Origin: Bacteroidales bacterium
GTDB lineage: Bacteria; Bacteroidota; Bacteroidia; Bacteroidales; UBA932
Direction of reading: 5' to 3'
Assembly (NCBI GenBank): GCA_017453565.1
Contig: JAFTEQ010000043.1
Span: forward strand, 1-55,341
DNA length: 55,341 nt
Numbering within the stretch: position 1 is the stretch's first letter; each line of letters opens with the position of its first letter. A model generated the notes under the pieces. The model did no database searches, was not told the DNA's origin, and worked only from the letters and a program-made list of their open reading frames with translations. Shown here in pieces: positions 34,810 to 44,656 of the stretch. Made by a program: the position numbers and the translations under genes.

Positions 34810-36534
34810 CTATTTTTTGCGGAAAAAGAGGGATTTCTGTTTTCTTTTTTTCTCGAGCGAGCGTTCCACGAAAACCGGCTTCATGGTGCGGGGGTCGAGT
34901 CCGGTCCAGAACATCACCGACGAAGTGGTCATGGGTGTGGGCGTGAAATCCTGCACCTGGTCCATCCAAATCCCCTGAAGGGCAGGATTTTGCGAGAGCT
35001 TCTCCATGTCGTGAAGCGTACAGCCCGGATGGGACGAGATGAAATAGGGCACCAGTTCGGTGTGCCGTCCCGCCGCGCGGTTGATTTTGTCGAACTCGGC
35101 GCGCAGCCGCCGGAACAGGCGGAACGAAGGCTTTGCCATGTACTGCAGGACCTTGTCTTCGGTATGTTCGGGCGCCACCTTGAGCCGGCCCGAGGTATGG
35201 TTGAGCACCAGTTCCTTCAGGTACGGGAGCGAGGTTTCGTCGACCGGACCGTCCTCGGTGAGGAAAAGGTCGTAGCGGATGCCGCTGCCGATGTAAGCGT
35301 GCCGCACCCCGGGTACGGCCCCCACACGGGCGTACAGCTCCAGCAGGCGCCGGTGCGAACGGTCGAGGTTGGCGCAGGGCGCGGGATAGAGGCACGATTT
35401 GCGCCGGCACACGGCGCATTTGCCGCTGTCGCGCCCGCCCATCCCATACATATTGGCTGTGGGCGCCCCCAGGTCGGAGATGTTCCCTCGGAAGTCGGGC
35501 AGACGTTTGAGCGCCTCAACCTCCGAGACGATACTCTCTTCCGATCGGGACTGGATAAACTTCCCCTGATGGGCGGCGATGGTGCAGAAGTTGCAGCCGC
35601 CGAAGCAACCCCGGTGCGTGATGATGGAGTGCTTGATCATGTCGTAGGCCGGAATGCGCTTGCCCTTGTAGCGCGGATGCGGCAGGCGGGTGAAGGGCAG
35701 ATCCCAGAAGGAGTCCATCTCCTCCTGCGTAGCGGGCGCACAGGGCGGATTCACCTGAACATAACCATCGCCGCAAGGTTCTACCAGCACCGAAGGGTGC
35801 AGCATATTCGCCTGGGTTTCAATCTCATGGAAGTTCTCGGCGAAGGCACGGGGCTCCTTGCAGCAGCGTTCGAAGGAATGCAGTAGGAGGGCGTCCCGGA
35901 CCTTGCTTTTCCCGGATCGGTAAAACGCGAGCTGCGGCAGCTGCTCCATCTGATGCCGGCTCCAGCCCGCCTCGATGGCCCGCACGAGTTCATGCATGGG
36001 CCGCTCCCCCATCCCGTAACAGAGCCAGTCGGCTCCGCTGTCCACAAGGATGGACGGAAACAGGCGGTCCTGCCAGTAGTCATAGTGCGTGAGGCGCCGG
36101 AGCGAGGCTTCAATGCCTCCGATGACCACCGGCACGTCGGGATAGAGCTGTTTGAGGAGCTTCGTGTAGACCGTTACGGCATAGTCGGGTCGCTGCCCGG
36201 CACGCCCTTCCGGGGTGTAGGCGTCGTCGTGACGCAGTCGTTTGAAGGCGGTGTAATGGTTCACCATGGAGTCCATGGCGCCCGAATTCACGCCGAAACA
36301 GAGCCTGGGACGGCCCAGTTTGCGGAAATCGCGCAGATCGTCGCGCCAGTTCGGCTGGGGCACCACCGCCACGCGGTAGCCCTGTTTCTGCAGGTAACGC
36401 GCAATGCAGGCGGTTCCAAACGAGGGATGGTCTATGAAGGCGTCGCCCGTCACCAGGATGACGTCGATCCAGTCCCATCCCAGGGCCTGCACCTCCTTCA
36501 CGGAAGTGGGAATCATGGGCGCGCCTGCCTGCAT
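34810..36534 (-). CDS. YgiQ-family radical SAM protein
   Basis: A 574-residue radical SAM protein. The 4Fe-4S motif is CFGGCNFC with Cys at 310, 314 and 317 (spacing C-x3-C-x2-C). The N-terminal domain is the YgiQ type (GDAFIDHPSFGTA; PQPNWRDDLRDFRKLGRPRL; VVIGGIEASLRRLTHYDYW). The family is conserved, but its reaction is not firmly known. The C-terminus ends in a basic tail (KKRKQKSLFFRKK) and is shorter than in some homologues, which carry an extra disordered extension. The start at 36534 lies 6 nt after the argS stop; Met7 (36516) is an alternative. It is in the degQ-rpoD-argS-ygiQ gene order on the minus strand. Confidence 0.9.
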   Translation of the reverse strand: MQAGAPMIPTSVKEVQALGWDWIDVILVTGDAFIDHPSFGTACIARYLQKQGYRVAVVPQPNWRDDLRDFRKLGRPRLCFGVNSGAMDSMVNHYTAFKRLRHDDAYTPEGRAGQRPDYAVTVYTKLLKQLYPDVPVVIGGIEASLRRLTHYDYWQDRLFPSILVDSGADWLCYGMGERPMHELVRAIEAGWSRHQMEQLPQLAFYRSGKSKVRDALLLHSFERCCKEPRAFAENFHEIETQANMLHPSVLVEPCGDGYVQVNPPCAPATQEEMDSFWDLPFTRLPHPRYKGKRIPAYDMIKHSIITHRGCFGGCNFCTIAAHQGKFIQSRSEESIVSEVEALKRLPDFRGNISDLGAPTANMYGMGGRDSGKCAVCRRKSCLYPAPCANLDRSHRRLLELYARVGAVPGVRHAYIGSGIRYDLFLTEDGPVDETSLPYLKELVLNHTSGRLKVAPEHTEDKVLQYMAKPSFRLFRRLRAEFDKINRAAGRHTELVPYFISSHPGCTLHDMEKLSQNPALQGIWMDQVQDFTPTPMTTSSVMFWTGLDPRTMKPVFVERSLEKKRKQKSLFFRKK

Positions 36535-36540
36535 GGCCGT

Positions 36541-38319
36541 TTACATGCGTTCGGGCAGTTCGAAGCCCAGCAGGCCTGCGGCTTTGCGCAGGACCGAAGC
36601 GAGCACGGCGATGAGCGAAAGGCGCGCGGCCCGCACCGAGGCATCGGCCTCGCGCAGGATCTGCGTCTCGTGGTAGTACTGGTTGAACTCCTTGGCCAGG
36701 TCGTAGGCATAGCCCGCCACGATGGAGGGCGAGAAGGCATCGGCGGCCTCCCCCACCTTCTGCGGGAAGGCGGAAAGGAGCTTCACAAGGCGCAACTCCT
36801 TGGCGCTGAGCGCATCAGCCTTGAGCGCTGCCCCCTCAGCACCGGCTCCCGCCTTGCGCAGAATGCTGCAGATGCGGGCGTGCGTGTACTGGATGAAGGG
36901 CCCCGTGTTGCCGTTGACATCGATCGACTCGCGCGGGTCGAAGAGCATTGTCTTCCTGGGATCGACCTTGATGATGAAATACTTGAGGGCCCCCAGCCCG
37001 ATGAGCCGGTAGAGGCGCTCCCGCTCCTCGGCGGGCACGTCGGCGAGTTTCCCCGACTCTTCCGACATGGCGCGGGCCTCCTGATACATCTTTTCCAGCA
37101 GGTCGTCGGCGTCGACCACCGTTCCCTCGCGCGACTTCATCTTCCCTTCCGGCAGCTCCACCATCCCGTACGACAGGTGGTAGATCTGGTCGGCCCAGGC
37201 AAAGCCGAGCTTGCCCAGGATGAGCTTGAGCACCTGGAAATGGTAGTTCTGTTCGTTGCCCACCACATACACGTGCGAATCCAACTTGAACTCGGAGAAA
37301 CGGCGCTCGGCCGTACCCAGGTCCTGTGTGATATAGACAGACGTGCCGTCGGAACGGAGCAGGATCTTGCGGTCGAGCCCGTCTGCGGTGAGGTCGCACC
37401 AGACGCTTCCGTCGGGGTCGCGCACAAAAACGCCCATGTCGAGCCCCTTCTGCACCAGCTCCTTACCCAGCAGGTAGGTCTGCGATTCGTAATAGACCTT
37501 GTCGAAACTGATGCCCAGGGCCTTGTAGGTCTGTTCAAAGCCGTCGAACACCCAGCCGTTCATCTGTTTCCAGAGGGCGCGCACCTGCGGGTCGCCCTCC
37601 TCCCAACGCACCAGCATCTCGTGTGCGGCGCGGATGCTGGGAGCGGCTTTGGCAGCCTCCTCCTCACTCATCCCTCCTGCCACAAGTTCTTTGATTTCAG
37701 CCTTATAGCGCTTGTCGAAGGCCACATAACAGTCGCCCACCAGATGGTCGCCCTTGATGCCGGTGCTCTCGGGCGTACGGCCCTCGAACTCCTGTTCCCA
37801 GGCGTACATCGACTTGCAGATGTGCACGCCGCGGTCGTTCACCAGCGTCACCTTGATGACCCGGTTGCCCGCCGCTTCCAGCAGGCGCGACACCGAGTCG
37901 CCCAGCAGGTTGTTGCGGATGTGGCCCAGATGCAGGGGCTTGTTGGTATTGGGCGAAGAGAACTCCACCATCACCGTGCGTCCCGTGGACGGCAGGCGGC
38001 CGAAATGGGGATCGGCGGCAATCTCATCGAACACGCCGGCCCAGTAGGAAGCGGAAAGGGAGAGGTTCAGAAACCCCTTCACCACATTGTAGGAGCCGAT
38101 CTCGGGGCAGTTCGCCACCATCCACTCGCCCAGGGCCGTGGCCGTAGCCTCCGGCGCGGCGTGCGAGAGCCGCAGCAGCGGGAAGACCACCAGGGTGTAG
38201 TCACCCTCGAACTCCTTGCGCGTATCCTGCACCTGGAGCGCGGCGGCATCGGCCCCCTCCCCATAGAGCGCGCGCACCGCCTCGGCGGCACGCGCGGAAA
38301 TGAGCTTGTCGGGCGCCAT
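36541..38319 (-). CDS. argS: arginyl-tRNA synthetase
   Basis: A 592-residue class I synthetase that charges tRNA-Arg. The HIGH motif is PLHLGHIRNNLLGDS (near residue 130). The KMSKS-type region reads GKMKSREGTVV, the usual divergence in ArgS. The C-terminal anticodon-binding DALR domain ends LGFELPERM, and the N-terminal Arg-tRNA additional domain covers the first ~110 residues. ATG at 38319 is preferred; a TTG three codons upstream overlaps the rpoD stop. It follows rpoD after 1 nt, so it is probably co-transcribed and perhaps translationally coupled. Confidence 0.96.
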   Translation of the reverse strand: MAPDKLISARAAEAVRALYGEGADAAALQVQDTRKEFEGDYTLVVFPLLRLSHAAPEATATALGEWMVANCPEIGSYNVVKGFLNLSLSASYWAGVFDEIAADPHFGRLPSTGRTVMVEFSSPNTNKPLHLGHIRNNLLGDSVSRLLEAAGNRVIKVTLVNDRGVHICKSMYAWEQEFEGRTPESTGIKGDHLVGDCYVAFDKRYKAEIKELVAGGMSEEEAAKAAPSIRAAHEMLVRWEEGDPQVRALWKQMNGWVFDGFEQTYKALGISFDKVYYESQTYLLGKELVQKGLDMGVFVRDPDGSVWCDLTADGLDRKILLRSDGTSVYITQDLGTAERRFSEFKLDSHVYVVGNEQNYHFQVLKLILGKLGFAWADQIYHLSYGMVELPEGKMKSREGTVVDADDLLEKMYQEARAMSEESGKLADVPAEERERLYRLIGLGALKYFIIKVDPRKTMLFDPRESIDVNGNTGPFIQYTHARICSILRKAGAGAEGAALKADALSAKELRLVKLLSAFPQKVGEAADAFSPSIVAGYAYDLAKEFNQYYHETQILREADASVRAARLSLIAVLASVLRKAAGLLGFELPERM

Positions 38320-38320
38320 A

Positions 38321-39181
38321 TCAGCCAAGATAAGACTTGAGCAATTTGCAGGCCGACGGTTTCTTGAGCTTGCGGATGGCCTTTTCCTTGATCTGGCGCA
38401 CCCGCTCCCGGGTGAGGTCGAGCCGCTCGCCGATCTCCTCGAGGGTCATCTCCTGGCAGCCGATACCGAAGAACGACTTGATGATCTCGCGCTCACGGGC
38501 GGTGAGGATCTGCAGGGCGCGCTCGATCTCGATGCTCAGCGACTCGTTCGTGAGGCCCTTGTCGGCCATGGGACTGTCGTCGTTGGGCAGCACGTCCAGC
38601 AGACTGTTGTCTTCCCCTTCCACGAAGGGCGCGTCCACGCTCACGTGGCGGCCCGAAACGCGCAGGGTGTCGGCAATCTTGTCGCGCGGGATGTCGATCA
38701 TCTCGGCCAGCTCGTCGGTGGAAGGCTGGCGTTCGTGCTCCTGCTCGAACTTGCCCAGCGCCTTGTTGATCTTGTTGAGCGAGCCCACCTGGTTGAGCGG
38801 CAGACGCACAATACGGCTCTGCTCCGCGAGGGCCTGCAGGATGGACTGACGAATCCACCAGACGGCGTAGGAGATGAACTTGAAGCCGCGGGTTTCGTCG
38901 AATTTCTCGGCGGCCTTGATGAGGCCCAGGTTGCCTTCGTTGATGAGGTCGGGCAGGCTGAGCCCCTGATTCTGATACTGTTTCGCCACCGAAACCACGA
39001 AGCGCAGGTTGGCACGGGTGAGTTTTTCCAAGGCTTCCTGGTCGCCCTTGCGGATGCGCTGGGCGAGTTCCACTTCTTCTTCCGGGGAGACGAGCTCTTC
39101 ACGGCCGATCTCCTGGAGATACTTGTCCAACGACGCGCTTTCGCGGTTGGTGATGGATTTGGTAATCTTTAATTGTCTCAT
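38321..39181 (-). CDS. rpoD: primary RNA polymerase sigma factor
   Basis: A 286-residue housekeeping sigma factor of the short Bacteroidetes type, without the long 1.1 region. Region 1.2 is [20 protein letters not shown], region 2 contains [17 protein letters not shown] and [13 protein letters not shown], region 3 follows ([14 protein letters not shown]) and region 4 is [20 protein letters not shown]. This sigma recognises the TTTG / TAnnTTTG promoters seen across the window. It starts 14 nt after the degQ stop and is followed by argS after 1 nt. Confidence 0.95.
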   Translation of the reverse strand: MRQLKITKSITNRESASLDKYLQEIGREELVSPEEEVELAQRIRKGDQEALEKLTRANLRFVVSVAKQYQNQGLSLPDLINEGNLGLIKAAEKFDETRGFKFISYAVWWIRQSILQALAEQSRIVRLPLNQVGSLNKINKALGKFEQEHERQPSTDELAEMIDIPRDKIADTLRVSGRHVSVDAPFVEGEDNSLLDVLPNDDSPMADKGLTNESLSIEIERALQILTAREREIIKSFFGIGCQEMTLEEIGERLDLTRERVRQIKEKAIRKLKKPSACKLLKSYLG

Positions 39182-39195
39182 ATCGGGTTTTGAAC

Positions 39196-40656
39196 CTATT
39201 TCTCATCCTTGGCGAAGCCGAAGTATCCCGGCTTGCCGGTGGCGTTCACGCCCTCGATGAAGATGGCCCTGCGGCCTTTCTTCGCCTGGTCGAGCACGTC
39301 CTGAGGATTCGAAACGGGCTGGTCGTTGACGTAGAGGATGATGAATCCGTCCGTCGCCCCCGCGTTCCCGAGTTTGCCGCTGCCGGCGCTCACGATCTCC
39401 ACGCCCCGTTTCAGCCCGAGGGCTGCGAGCGTTTCGCGCGATGCCGGGCGGATCTTTCCGCCATAGAAGGCCACCGAACCGTCTTCCGTTACGGTCCCCG
39501 TCTCCTCGCTCGTACCCTGGAAGGTCACGGGCAGATGCAGGGTCTTGCCGCCACGGATGAGCGTGATCTCGGCTTTGTCACCCGGATGGAAGGAGTTCAC
39601 TTTCTCCTGCAGTCCGGCGGGCGTCTTGATTTCGGTGGAATCGATGGCAATGAGTACGTCGCCTTCCTTCACTCCGGCCTTCTCGGCTGCCCCTCCCTTC
39701 GAAACCTCATTCACATATACGCCCTGCGGGGAAGAAAGTTTCAAGTCGGCAGCGGTTTTTTCGTCGACCGGCGTCATGGCCACGCCCAGGCGGGCGCGCT
39801 TCACGCTGCCGAAGTCGATGAGGTCTGACACGATCTTGCGTACGATGTTGCTCGGCACGGCGAAGGAATAGCCGCTGTAGGAGCCCGTGGTGGACACGAT
39901 GGCGGTGTTGATGCCCACCAGCTGCCCCGCCTTGTTCACGAGCGCGCCGCCCGAGTTGCCGGGATTCACGGCCGCATCGGTCTGGATGAACGACTCAATT
40001 TTGAACTCGCCGCTGTAGTTGGGCATGGAACGGCCCTTGGCGCTCACGATGCCGGCGGTGATGGTGCTGCGCAGCTGCTCGCCCAGCGGGGAACCGATGG
40101 CCAGCACCCACTCGCCCAGACGCAGTTCGTCGGAATCGGCGAAAGGCACGATGGGAAGGCCCTCGGCGTCGATCTTGAGCAGCGCCACGTCGGTGGCAGG
40201 GTCGGTCCCGATCACCCGGGCCTCATAGGTCTTGTTGTTGTTGAGGGTAACCTCGATCTTGCTGGCCTGGTCCACCACATGGTTGTTGGTCACGATGTAG
40301 CCATCCTGGCGGATGATCACGCCCGAGCCGCTCCCCTGCTGCTCCCGCTCTCGGGGCTGCGCCTGCCCCTCGTCGCCGAAGAAGAAACGGAAGAAGGGGT
40401 CGATCATCTGGTACTGCTGACGCATTTTCACCGTCACCTTCACAAAGACGACCGCGTCCACGGCCGATTCGGCGGCATAGGTGAAGTCGGGATAGTCGCT
40501 CTGTGCCAAATTGACAGTCCGGTAGGCCGAGCCGTCCAGGTTGTAGGAGGTGGTGGTAGCCGAAGCCGGTTGGGGCGTAGCGGCCTTTACGATGCAGAAT
40601 GCAGTGAGCCCGCTCAGCAGAATGGAAGCGAGCACGGTGATAAGATTCTTGTTCAT
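39196..40656 (-). CDS. DegQ/HtrA-type periplasmic serine protease
   Basis: A 486-residue protein with an N-terminal signal ([20 protein letters not shown]), a trypsin-like domain and two PDZ domains. The catalytic triad is His126 (VTNNHVVD), Asp156 (DPATDVALL) and Ser235 (NPGNSGGAL). PDZ1 begins near residue 285 ([11 protein letters not shown]) and PDZ2 near 395. These enzymes degrade or refold misfolded envelope proteins. The upstream region has only an imperfect -7 box (TACTTTG, one base short). It lies directly ahead of rpoD, an arrangement I have also seen in other Bacteroidetes, and is divergent from dnaN. Confidence 0.94.
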   Translation of the reverse strand: MNKNLITVLASILLSGLTAFCIVKAATPQPASATTTSYNLDGSAYRTVNLAQSDYPDFTYAAESAVDAVVFVKVTVKMRQQYQMIDPFFRFFFGDEGQAQPREREQQGSGSGVIIRQDGYIVTNNHVVDQASKIEVTLNNNKTYEARVIGTDPATDVALLKIDAEGLPIVPFADSDELRLGEWVLAIGSPLGEQLRSTITAGIVSAKGRSMPNYSGEFKIESFIQTDAAVNPGNSGGALVNKAGQLVGINTAIVSTTGSYSGYSFAVPSNIVRKIVSDLIDFGSVKRARLGVAMTPVDEKTAADLKLSSPQGVYVNEVSKGGAAEKAGVKEGDVLIAIDSTEIKTPAGLQEKVNSFHPGDKAEITLIRGGKTLHLPVTFQGTSEETGTVTEDGSVAFYGGKIRPASRETLAALGLKRGVEIVSAGSGKLGNAGATDGFIILYVNDQPVSNPQDVLDQAKKGRRAIFIEGVNATGKPGYFGFAKDEK

Positions 40657-40734
40657 ATCTGACAGGTTTTTGTTTTTTTCAAAGTACGCCCCAGAAAAGT
40701 CAAACTTTGTGCCAAAAATCCCACAAAACTTTCT

Positions 40735-40742
40735 TATCTTTG
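40735..40742 (+). promoter_or_regulatory. -7 box of dnaN
   Basis: TATCTTTG, 30 nt upstream of the dnaN ATG. The nearest TTTG (40706-40709) is 25 nt away, longer than the usual 19. Confidence 0.6.
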
Positions 40743-40772
40743 CGAATACGACGAAAAGTAAAAACTACAGAT

Positions 40773-41894
40773 ATGGATTTCAACATTTCCAGCGCAGACC
40801 TGCTTAAAGGCATCCTCGACGTGTCCAAGGCCCTTCCCGCCAAGGCACCCCAGCAAATCTTCGAGAACTTCCTCTTCGAGCTCAAGGGGGAAAGCCTCCG
40901 CATCACCGCATCGGACGGCGACCTGACCCTCCGCACCTCCGTCCATGTGGACAGCACCCGCGAAGAGGGCGACATCGCCGTTCCGGCCCGTCAGTTCATC
41001 GAACTTTTCAAGGCCCTGCCCGATCAGCCCGTGACCGTCCGCACCACCAGCGACAGCAACTTCGAGTGCATCTGGAGCAACGGTAACTCCTCGCTCCCCT
41101 ATTTCCCGGCGGCCGACTTCCCCGAGATCAAGGGTGCCGACGAGACGGCCGAGCAGGTGGTTTTCCCCGCCCAGGCTCTTGTAGAAGGTATCTCGAGCAC
41201 CATCTACGCCACGGCTGACGACGAGATGCGCCCCATGATGAACGGTATCTTCTTCGATATCGCCGAGAAGAGCACCACTTTCGTGGCCTCCGACTCGCAC
41301 AAGCTCATCTGCTACACCACCACAGAAGCCGGAGCCCCGCAGCCCTGCTCGTTCATCCTGCACAAGAAACCCGCCGCCGTGCTGCGCAGCCTGCTCGACA
41401 AGTCGGAGGGTGAGGTACAGATCCGTTTCGATTCCTCCAGCGTGGAATTCCATTTCGACGACGCCCTCATGATCTGCCGTCTGGTGAAAGGCAAGTATCC
41501 CAAATACCGCGACGTCATCCCGCAGAACAACGCCAATATCCTCAAGATCGACCGCGCCCAGCTGCTCAATACCGTGAAGCGTGTGGCCGTGTGCGCCAAC
41601 CGCGCCTCCAACCACATCAAGCTCAACCTCAAGAGCGGTCAGCTGGAAATCACGGCGCAGGACCTCGGCTTCTCCATCGCCGCCTACGAGAAACTCGGCT
41701 GCGACTACAGCGGAGACGAACTCTCCATCGGCTTCAAATCCAACTTCCTCGCTGACATCCTGGGCAACATGAGTTGCAACACGGTGGTGATCAAGTTTGC
41801 CGACGCCCGTCGCGCCGCCCTTATCGTGCCTGCGGAGGAGGAGGCCGAGAGCGAGAAACTCTGCGGCATCATCATGCCCATCATGGTTTCCTAA
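40773..41894 (+). CDS. dnaN: DNA polymerase III sliding clamp (beta subunit)
   Basis: A 373-residue ring subunit that tethers the replicative polymerase. The three clamp domains are readable: domain 1 starts MDFNISSADLLKGILDVSKA; domain 2 includes VEGISSTIYATADDEMRPMMNG (the RPxLxG-like clamp motif is RPMMNG) and FVASDSHKL; domain 3 includes CRLVKGKYPKYRDVIP and NRASNHIKL, and the end is GIIMPIMVS, close to the usual PMR(L) ending. ATG at 40773 is chosen because the clamp fold begins there. It is divergent from degQ and followed 10 nt later by a DnaQ-like exonuclease. Confidence 0.96.
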   Translation: MDFNISSADLLKGILDVSKALPAKAPQQIFENFLFELKGESLRITASDGDLTLRTSVHVDSTREEGDIAVPARQFIELFKALPDQPVTVRTTSDSNFECIWSNGNSSLPYFPAADFPEIKGADETAEQVVFPAQALVEGISSTIYATADDEMRPMMNGIFFDIAEKSTTFVASDSHKLICYTTTEAGAPQPCSFILHKKPAAVLRSLLDKSEGEVQIRFDSSSVEFHFDDALMICRLVKGKYPKYRDVIPQNNANILKIDRAQLLNTVKRVAVCANRASNHIKLNLKSGQLEITAQDLGFSIAAYEKLGCDYSGDELSIGFKSNFLADILGNMSCNTVVIKFADARRAALIVPAEEEAESEKLCGIIMPIMVS

Positions 41895-41904
41895 AGACAA
41901 GGAG

Positions 41905-42771
41905 ATGCAACTCAATCTTTCCAGGCCCCTGCTCTTTTTCGACATCGAAAGCACGGGCCTCAGCATTCCCGACGATTCCATCGCCGAACTCAGTTTCGTA
42001 AAAGTCTTTCCGGGGGGCGAGGAGCGCATCAAGACCTGGCGTCTCAAGCCCTGGGATTATGTGCGCGCCTGCCAGAGGCCCGTCTCGCCCGAAGCCTCCA
42101 AGGTGAACGGCATCACCGACGACATGCTCGCCGGCTGCCCGCGTTTCTGTGACGTAGTGGACGAGATCGTGGAATGGCTGCGCGACAGCGACCTCGCCGG
42201 TTTCAACTCGGCCAAGTTCGACCTGCCGCTGCTGGCAGAGGAGATTGAACGGGTACGCCTTTATTGTAATAAGGTCATCGATCTCGACCTCCATGCGCCC
42301 CTCATGGTAGACGTGCAGAACATCTACCACGCCATGGAACCGCGCAACCTGCGGGCCGCCTACCGCTTCTACTGCGGGGGCGAAGACTTCGAGCACGCCC
42401 ACAGCGCCGAAGCTGACACCGTGGCCACCCTGCGGGTGCTCCAGGCCCAGCTCGACCGCTACAAGGAGCCCGACGCCCACCGCGAACAAGTGCTGCACAA
42501 CGACGTGAAGTCGCTCGCCGCCTTCGTGGGCCGCAAGTACTACGACTTCGACGGCAAGCTGCTCCGCGGTGACGACGGCCAGATCTACGTCAATTTCGGC
42601 AAGCACAAGGGACGCACGGCGCGCGAGGTCTTCGACAACGACCCTTCCTATTTCCGTTGGATTGCCGACGGATCCTTCTCGCTCGACACCAAGCGTTGTT
42701 TCGCCCAACTCGAAGAACAGTTCAAACGGGAACGTCTGGCGGCCAAGTACAGCGCCGGACGGCTTTTCTAG
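41905..42771 (+). CDS. DnaQ-like 3'-5' exonuclease (DEDD family)
   Basis: A 288-residue protein. The DEDD exonuclease motifs are LFFDIEST (Exo I), AGFNSAKFDLPLL (Exo II) and HSAEADTVATL (Exo III with His and Asp, the DEDDh form). A ~90-residue C-terminal extension contains NFGKHKGRTAREVFDNDPSYFRWI, a small domain often fused to such exonucleases. In Bacteroidetes a gene like this commonly follows dnaN and may be the proofreading epsilon-type subunit or an RNase T-like nuclease; the extension favours a repair role. AAGGAG precedes the ATG (41905). It is in an operon with dnaN and nhaA (6 nt). Confidence 0.9.
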   Translation: MQLNLSRPLLFFDIESTGLSIPDDSIAELSFVKVFPGGEERIKTWRLKPWDYVRACQRPVSPEASKVNGITDDMLAGCPRFCDVVDEIVEWLRDSDLAGFNSAKFDLPLLAEEIERVRLYCNKVIDLDLHAPLMVDVQNIYHAMEPRNLRAAYRFYCGGEDFEHAHSAEADTVATLRVLQAQLDRYKEPDAHREQVLHNDVKSLAAFVGRKYYDFDGKLLRGDDGQIYVNFGKHKGRTAREVFDNDPSYFRWIADGSFSLDTKRCFAQLEEQFKRERLAAKYSAGRLF

Positions 42772-42777
42772 CAAAAC

Positions 42778-44199
42778 ATGAGACTCATACCTATTTATAC
42801 CTGGAACAAAGGTATCCGCAATTTTGAACTGCGGCGCAAGAAGTTCCTTCACCGCCCCTGGGCCCAGGGCGTCATCCTGCTAGGCTGTGTGCTGCTCGCC
42901 ATGCTCCTCGCCAACCTCCCCTTCACGCGGGAGGGCTACCGGAGTTTCCTGGAGACCGCTTTCAACATCACGCTCACCACGCCCGGCGGCTCGCAGATCG
43001 TCTTCCCGCGCGGCATGACCATCGAGAAGTTCATCAACGACATCCTCATGGTGGTGTTCTTCTTCACCGTAGGGCTCGAAATCCGGCGCGAAATTGCCCA
43101 TGGTGAACTGTCCTCTCCGCGCAAGGCGCTCATGCCCGTCATCGCGGCCTTCGGTGGCGTCCTGGCTCCGGCCCTCATCTACACCCTCGTCAACCACGGT
43201 ACGGCCGCCGCGGGCGGCTGGGGCATTCCCACCGCCACCGACATCGCCTTTGCCGTCTGCATCCTCTCGGTGCTGGGCAAGCGAGTTCCCGTGTCGCTCA
43301 AGGTGTTCCTTACGGCCCTGGCCATTGCCGACGACCTCATCGCCATCCTGGTGGTGGCCCTTTTCTATGGCGGGAACGTGCAGTTCCTTCCCTTGCTGAT
43401 TGCCGCTGCCGTCATTGCCTTCACGCTGCTGCTGCGCCGCCTGGGCGAGAAACGCATCGCCATCTATCTCACCCTGGCCATCGCCGTGTGGGTCCTTTTC
43501 TACTATTCGGGCATCCACGCCACCATGTCGGGTGTGGTCATGGCCTTCCTCATTCCTGCCACTCCGCGCTACGGAAAGTCGTATTTCGACCACAAATGGC
43601 AGCTCTACCTGAATCGTTTCCGCGAGTATGAGGAGCCGGAAGGCGTCTTCCCCTCCGGTCCGCAGCGTCACTGCCTGCGCAAACTCGACGAGCTGGCCAC
43701 GGGTTCCATGGACATGAGCTACCGGGTGGAGCACGCCCTTTCCGACTGGGTCAACTTCCTCATCATGCCCGTGTTCGCCCTGGCAAACGCAGGGGTGGAG
43801 ATCAGCGACCTCTCCTATTTCAACGTCTTCCATTTCGACGCGGCCCTGGGTTCCGTGGGCATGGGCATTTTCCTGGGTCTGCTGCTGGGCAAGCCTCTGG
43901 GCATTACGCTCACCAGTTTCCTGGCGGTCAAGTGCAAGGCGGGCGAAATGCCGGCCGGAGCCAACTGGCCCATGTTCTTCGCCGTGGCCTGTCTGGGCGG
44001 CATCGGTTTCACCATGTCCATCTTCGTAGACACGCTCTCTTTTGGCGACCAGCTGCCCGAAGTGACGGCCCACATGCGCGACGCCGGCAAGATTGCCGTG
44101 CTGCTGGGTTCGCTCTGCTCCGGCCTTCTGGGCACGGTGTTGGTGGGCATCTTCAGCAAAGGGCGCGGGCCGAAGTGTGCGCAGGATTGCGACGAATAA
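42778..44199 (+). CDS. nhaA: Na+/H+ antiporter NhaA
   Basis: A 473-residue inner-membrane antiporter with about 12 hydrophobic helices. The ion-binding residues are conserved: Asp155 in PTATDIAFA, and Asp185-Asp186 in LAIADDLIAI. The pH sensor region EIRREIAHGEL (about 101-111) is also present. It is longer than E. coli NhaA (388 aa) because of a loop of about 60 residues (about 265-325, rich in charged residues) between helices VIII and IX, and an N-terminal extension. It exports Na+ in exchange for protons. It is the third gene after dnaN, and the stop is 28 nt before tRNA-Thr. Confidence 0.95.
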   Translation: MRLIPIYTWNKGIRNFELRRKKFLHRPWAQGVILLGCVLLAMLLANLPFTREGYRSFLETAFNITLTTPGGSQIVFPRGMTIEKFINDILMVVFFFTVGLEIRREIAHGELSSPRKALMPVIAAFGGVLAPALIYTLVNHGTAAAGGWGIPTATDIAFAVCILSVLGKRVPVSLKVFLTALAIADDLIAILVVALFYGGNVQFLPLLIAAAVIAFTLLLRRLGEKRIAIYLTLAIAVWVLFYYSGIHATMSGVVMAFLIPATPRYGKSYFDHKWQLYLNRFREYEEPEGVFPSGPQRHCLRKLDELATGSMDMSYRVEHALSDWVNFLIMPVFALANAGVEISDLSYFNVFHFDAALGSVGMGIFLGLLLGKPLGITLTSFLAVKCKAGEMPAGANWPMFFAVACLGGIGFTMSIFVDTLSFGDQLPEVTAHMRDAGKIAVLLGSLCSGLLGTVLVGIFSKGRGPKCAQDCDE

Positions 44200-44209
44200 A
44201 AAAAATGTC

Positions 44210-44217
44210 TATATTTG
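44210..44217 (+). promoter_or_regulatory. -7 box of tRNA-Thr
   Basis: TATATTTG, 10 nt upstream of the tRNA; an imperfect -33 (ATTG, 44186-44189). Confidence 0.65.
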
Positions 44218-44227
44218 CAGCCAGAAA

Positions 44228-44300
44228 GCCACTTTAGCTCAGTCGGTAGAGCAGCGCATTCGTAACGCGCAGGTCGTCAGTTCGAGCCTGATGAGTGGCT
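44228..44300 (+). tRNA. tRNA-Thr (CGT anticodon)
   Basis: A 73-nt cloverleaf. The acceptor arms are GCCACTT and GAGTGGC, the anticodon loop TTCGTAA gives CGT and the T-loop is TTCGAGC. The last pair of the anticodon stem is an A-C mismatch (GCGCA with CGCGC). No CCA is encoded. Confidence 0.93.
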
Positions 44301-44302
44301 CA

Positions 44303-44332
44303 GGGCGGGTCAGACTTCGGTTTGGCCCGCCC
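44303..44332 (+). terminator. GC-rich hairpin after tRNA-Thr
   Basis: GGGCGGGTCA pairs with TGGCCCGCCC around a 10-nt loop, starting 3 nt after the tRNA. It has no long T run, so termination is likely but not certain. Confidence 0.5.
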
Positions 44333-44656
44333 CTCGTTTCAGGGGCTCAGCCTCCTTCCTTGGACGCGTCCCCTTACCCGCTCCCGCGGCCCGGTCTCCC
44401 AACGGGGCTCCTTCCATTCTCGCATCCTGCGTCCCCGCTGCGCGGGAACTTGTCTGCTGCGGGTGAGAGTCGCCCCTAACGGGAGACCGGCGCCGCTGTG
44501 GCGAAATGGCACTGGCAACAGGCAAGCGCGGAGCGAGCCGCTCCATCGAGCTCGGCGCAGCGCTTGATCTGTAGCCGCCGGAGATCCTATATTCCGGCGG
44601 CGGTGCCTTCGCAGCCCGCTGAAGCCGGACCGAAATACGTCTCAGTACGGGAAGAA
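44333..44656. other. palindrome-rich non-coding stretch
   Basis: I see no convincing gene here. The sequence has several inverted repeats: CCGGTCTCCC (44391-44400) with GGGAGACCGG (44481-44490), extended by CGGGGC/GCCCC inside; GGAGCG-AGC-CGCTCC within an AAGCGC/GCGCTT pair (about 44524-44565); and CCGCCGGA (44575-44582) with TCCGGCGG (44593-44600). It lies beside a REP-associated transposase and may be a decayed REP-type cluster or a structured RNA. Confidence 0.5.
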
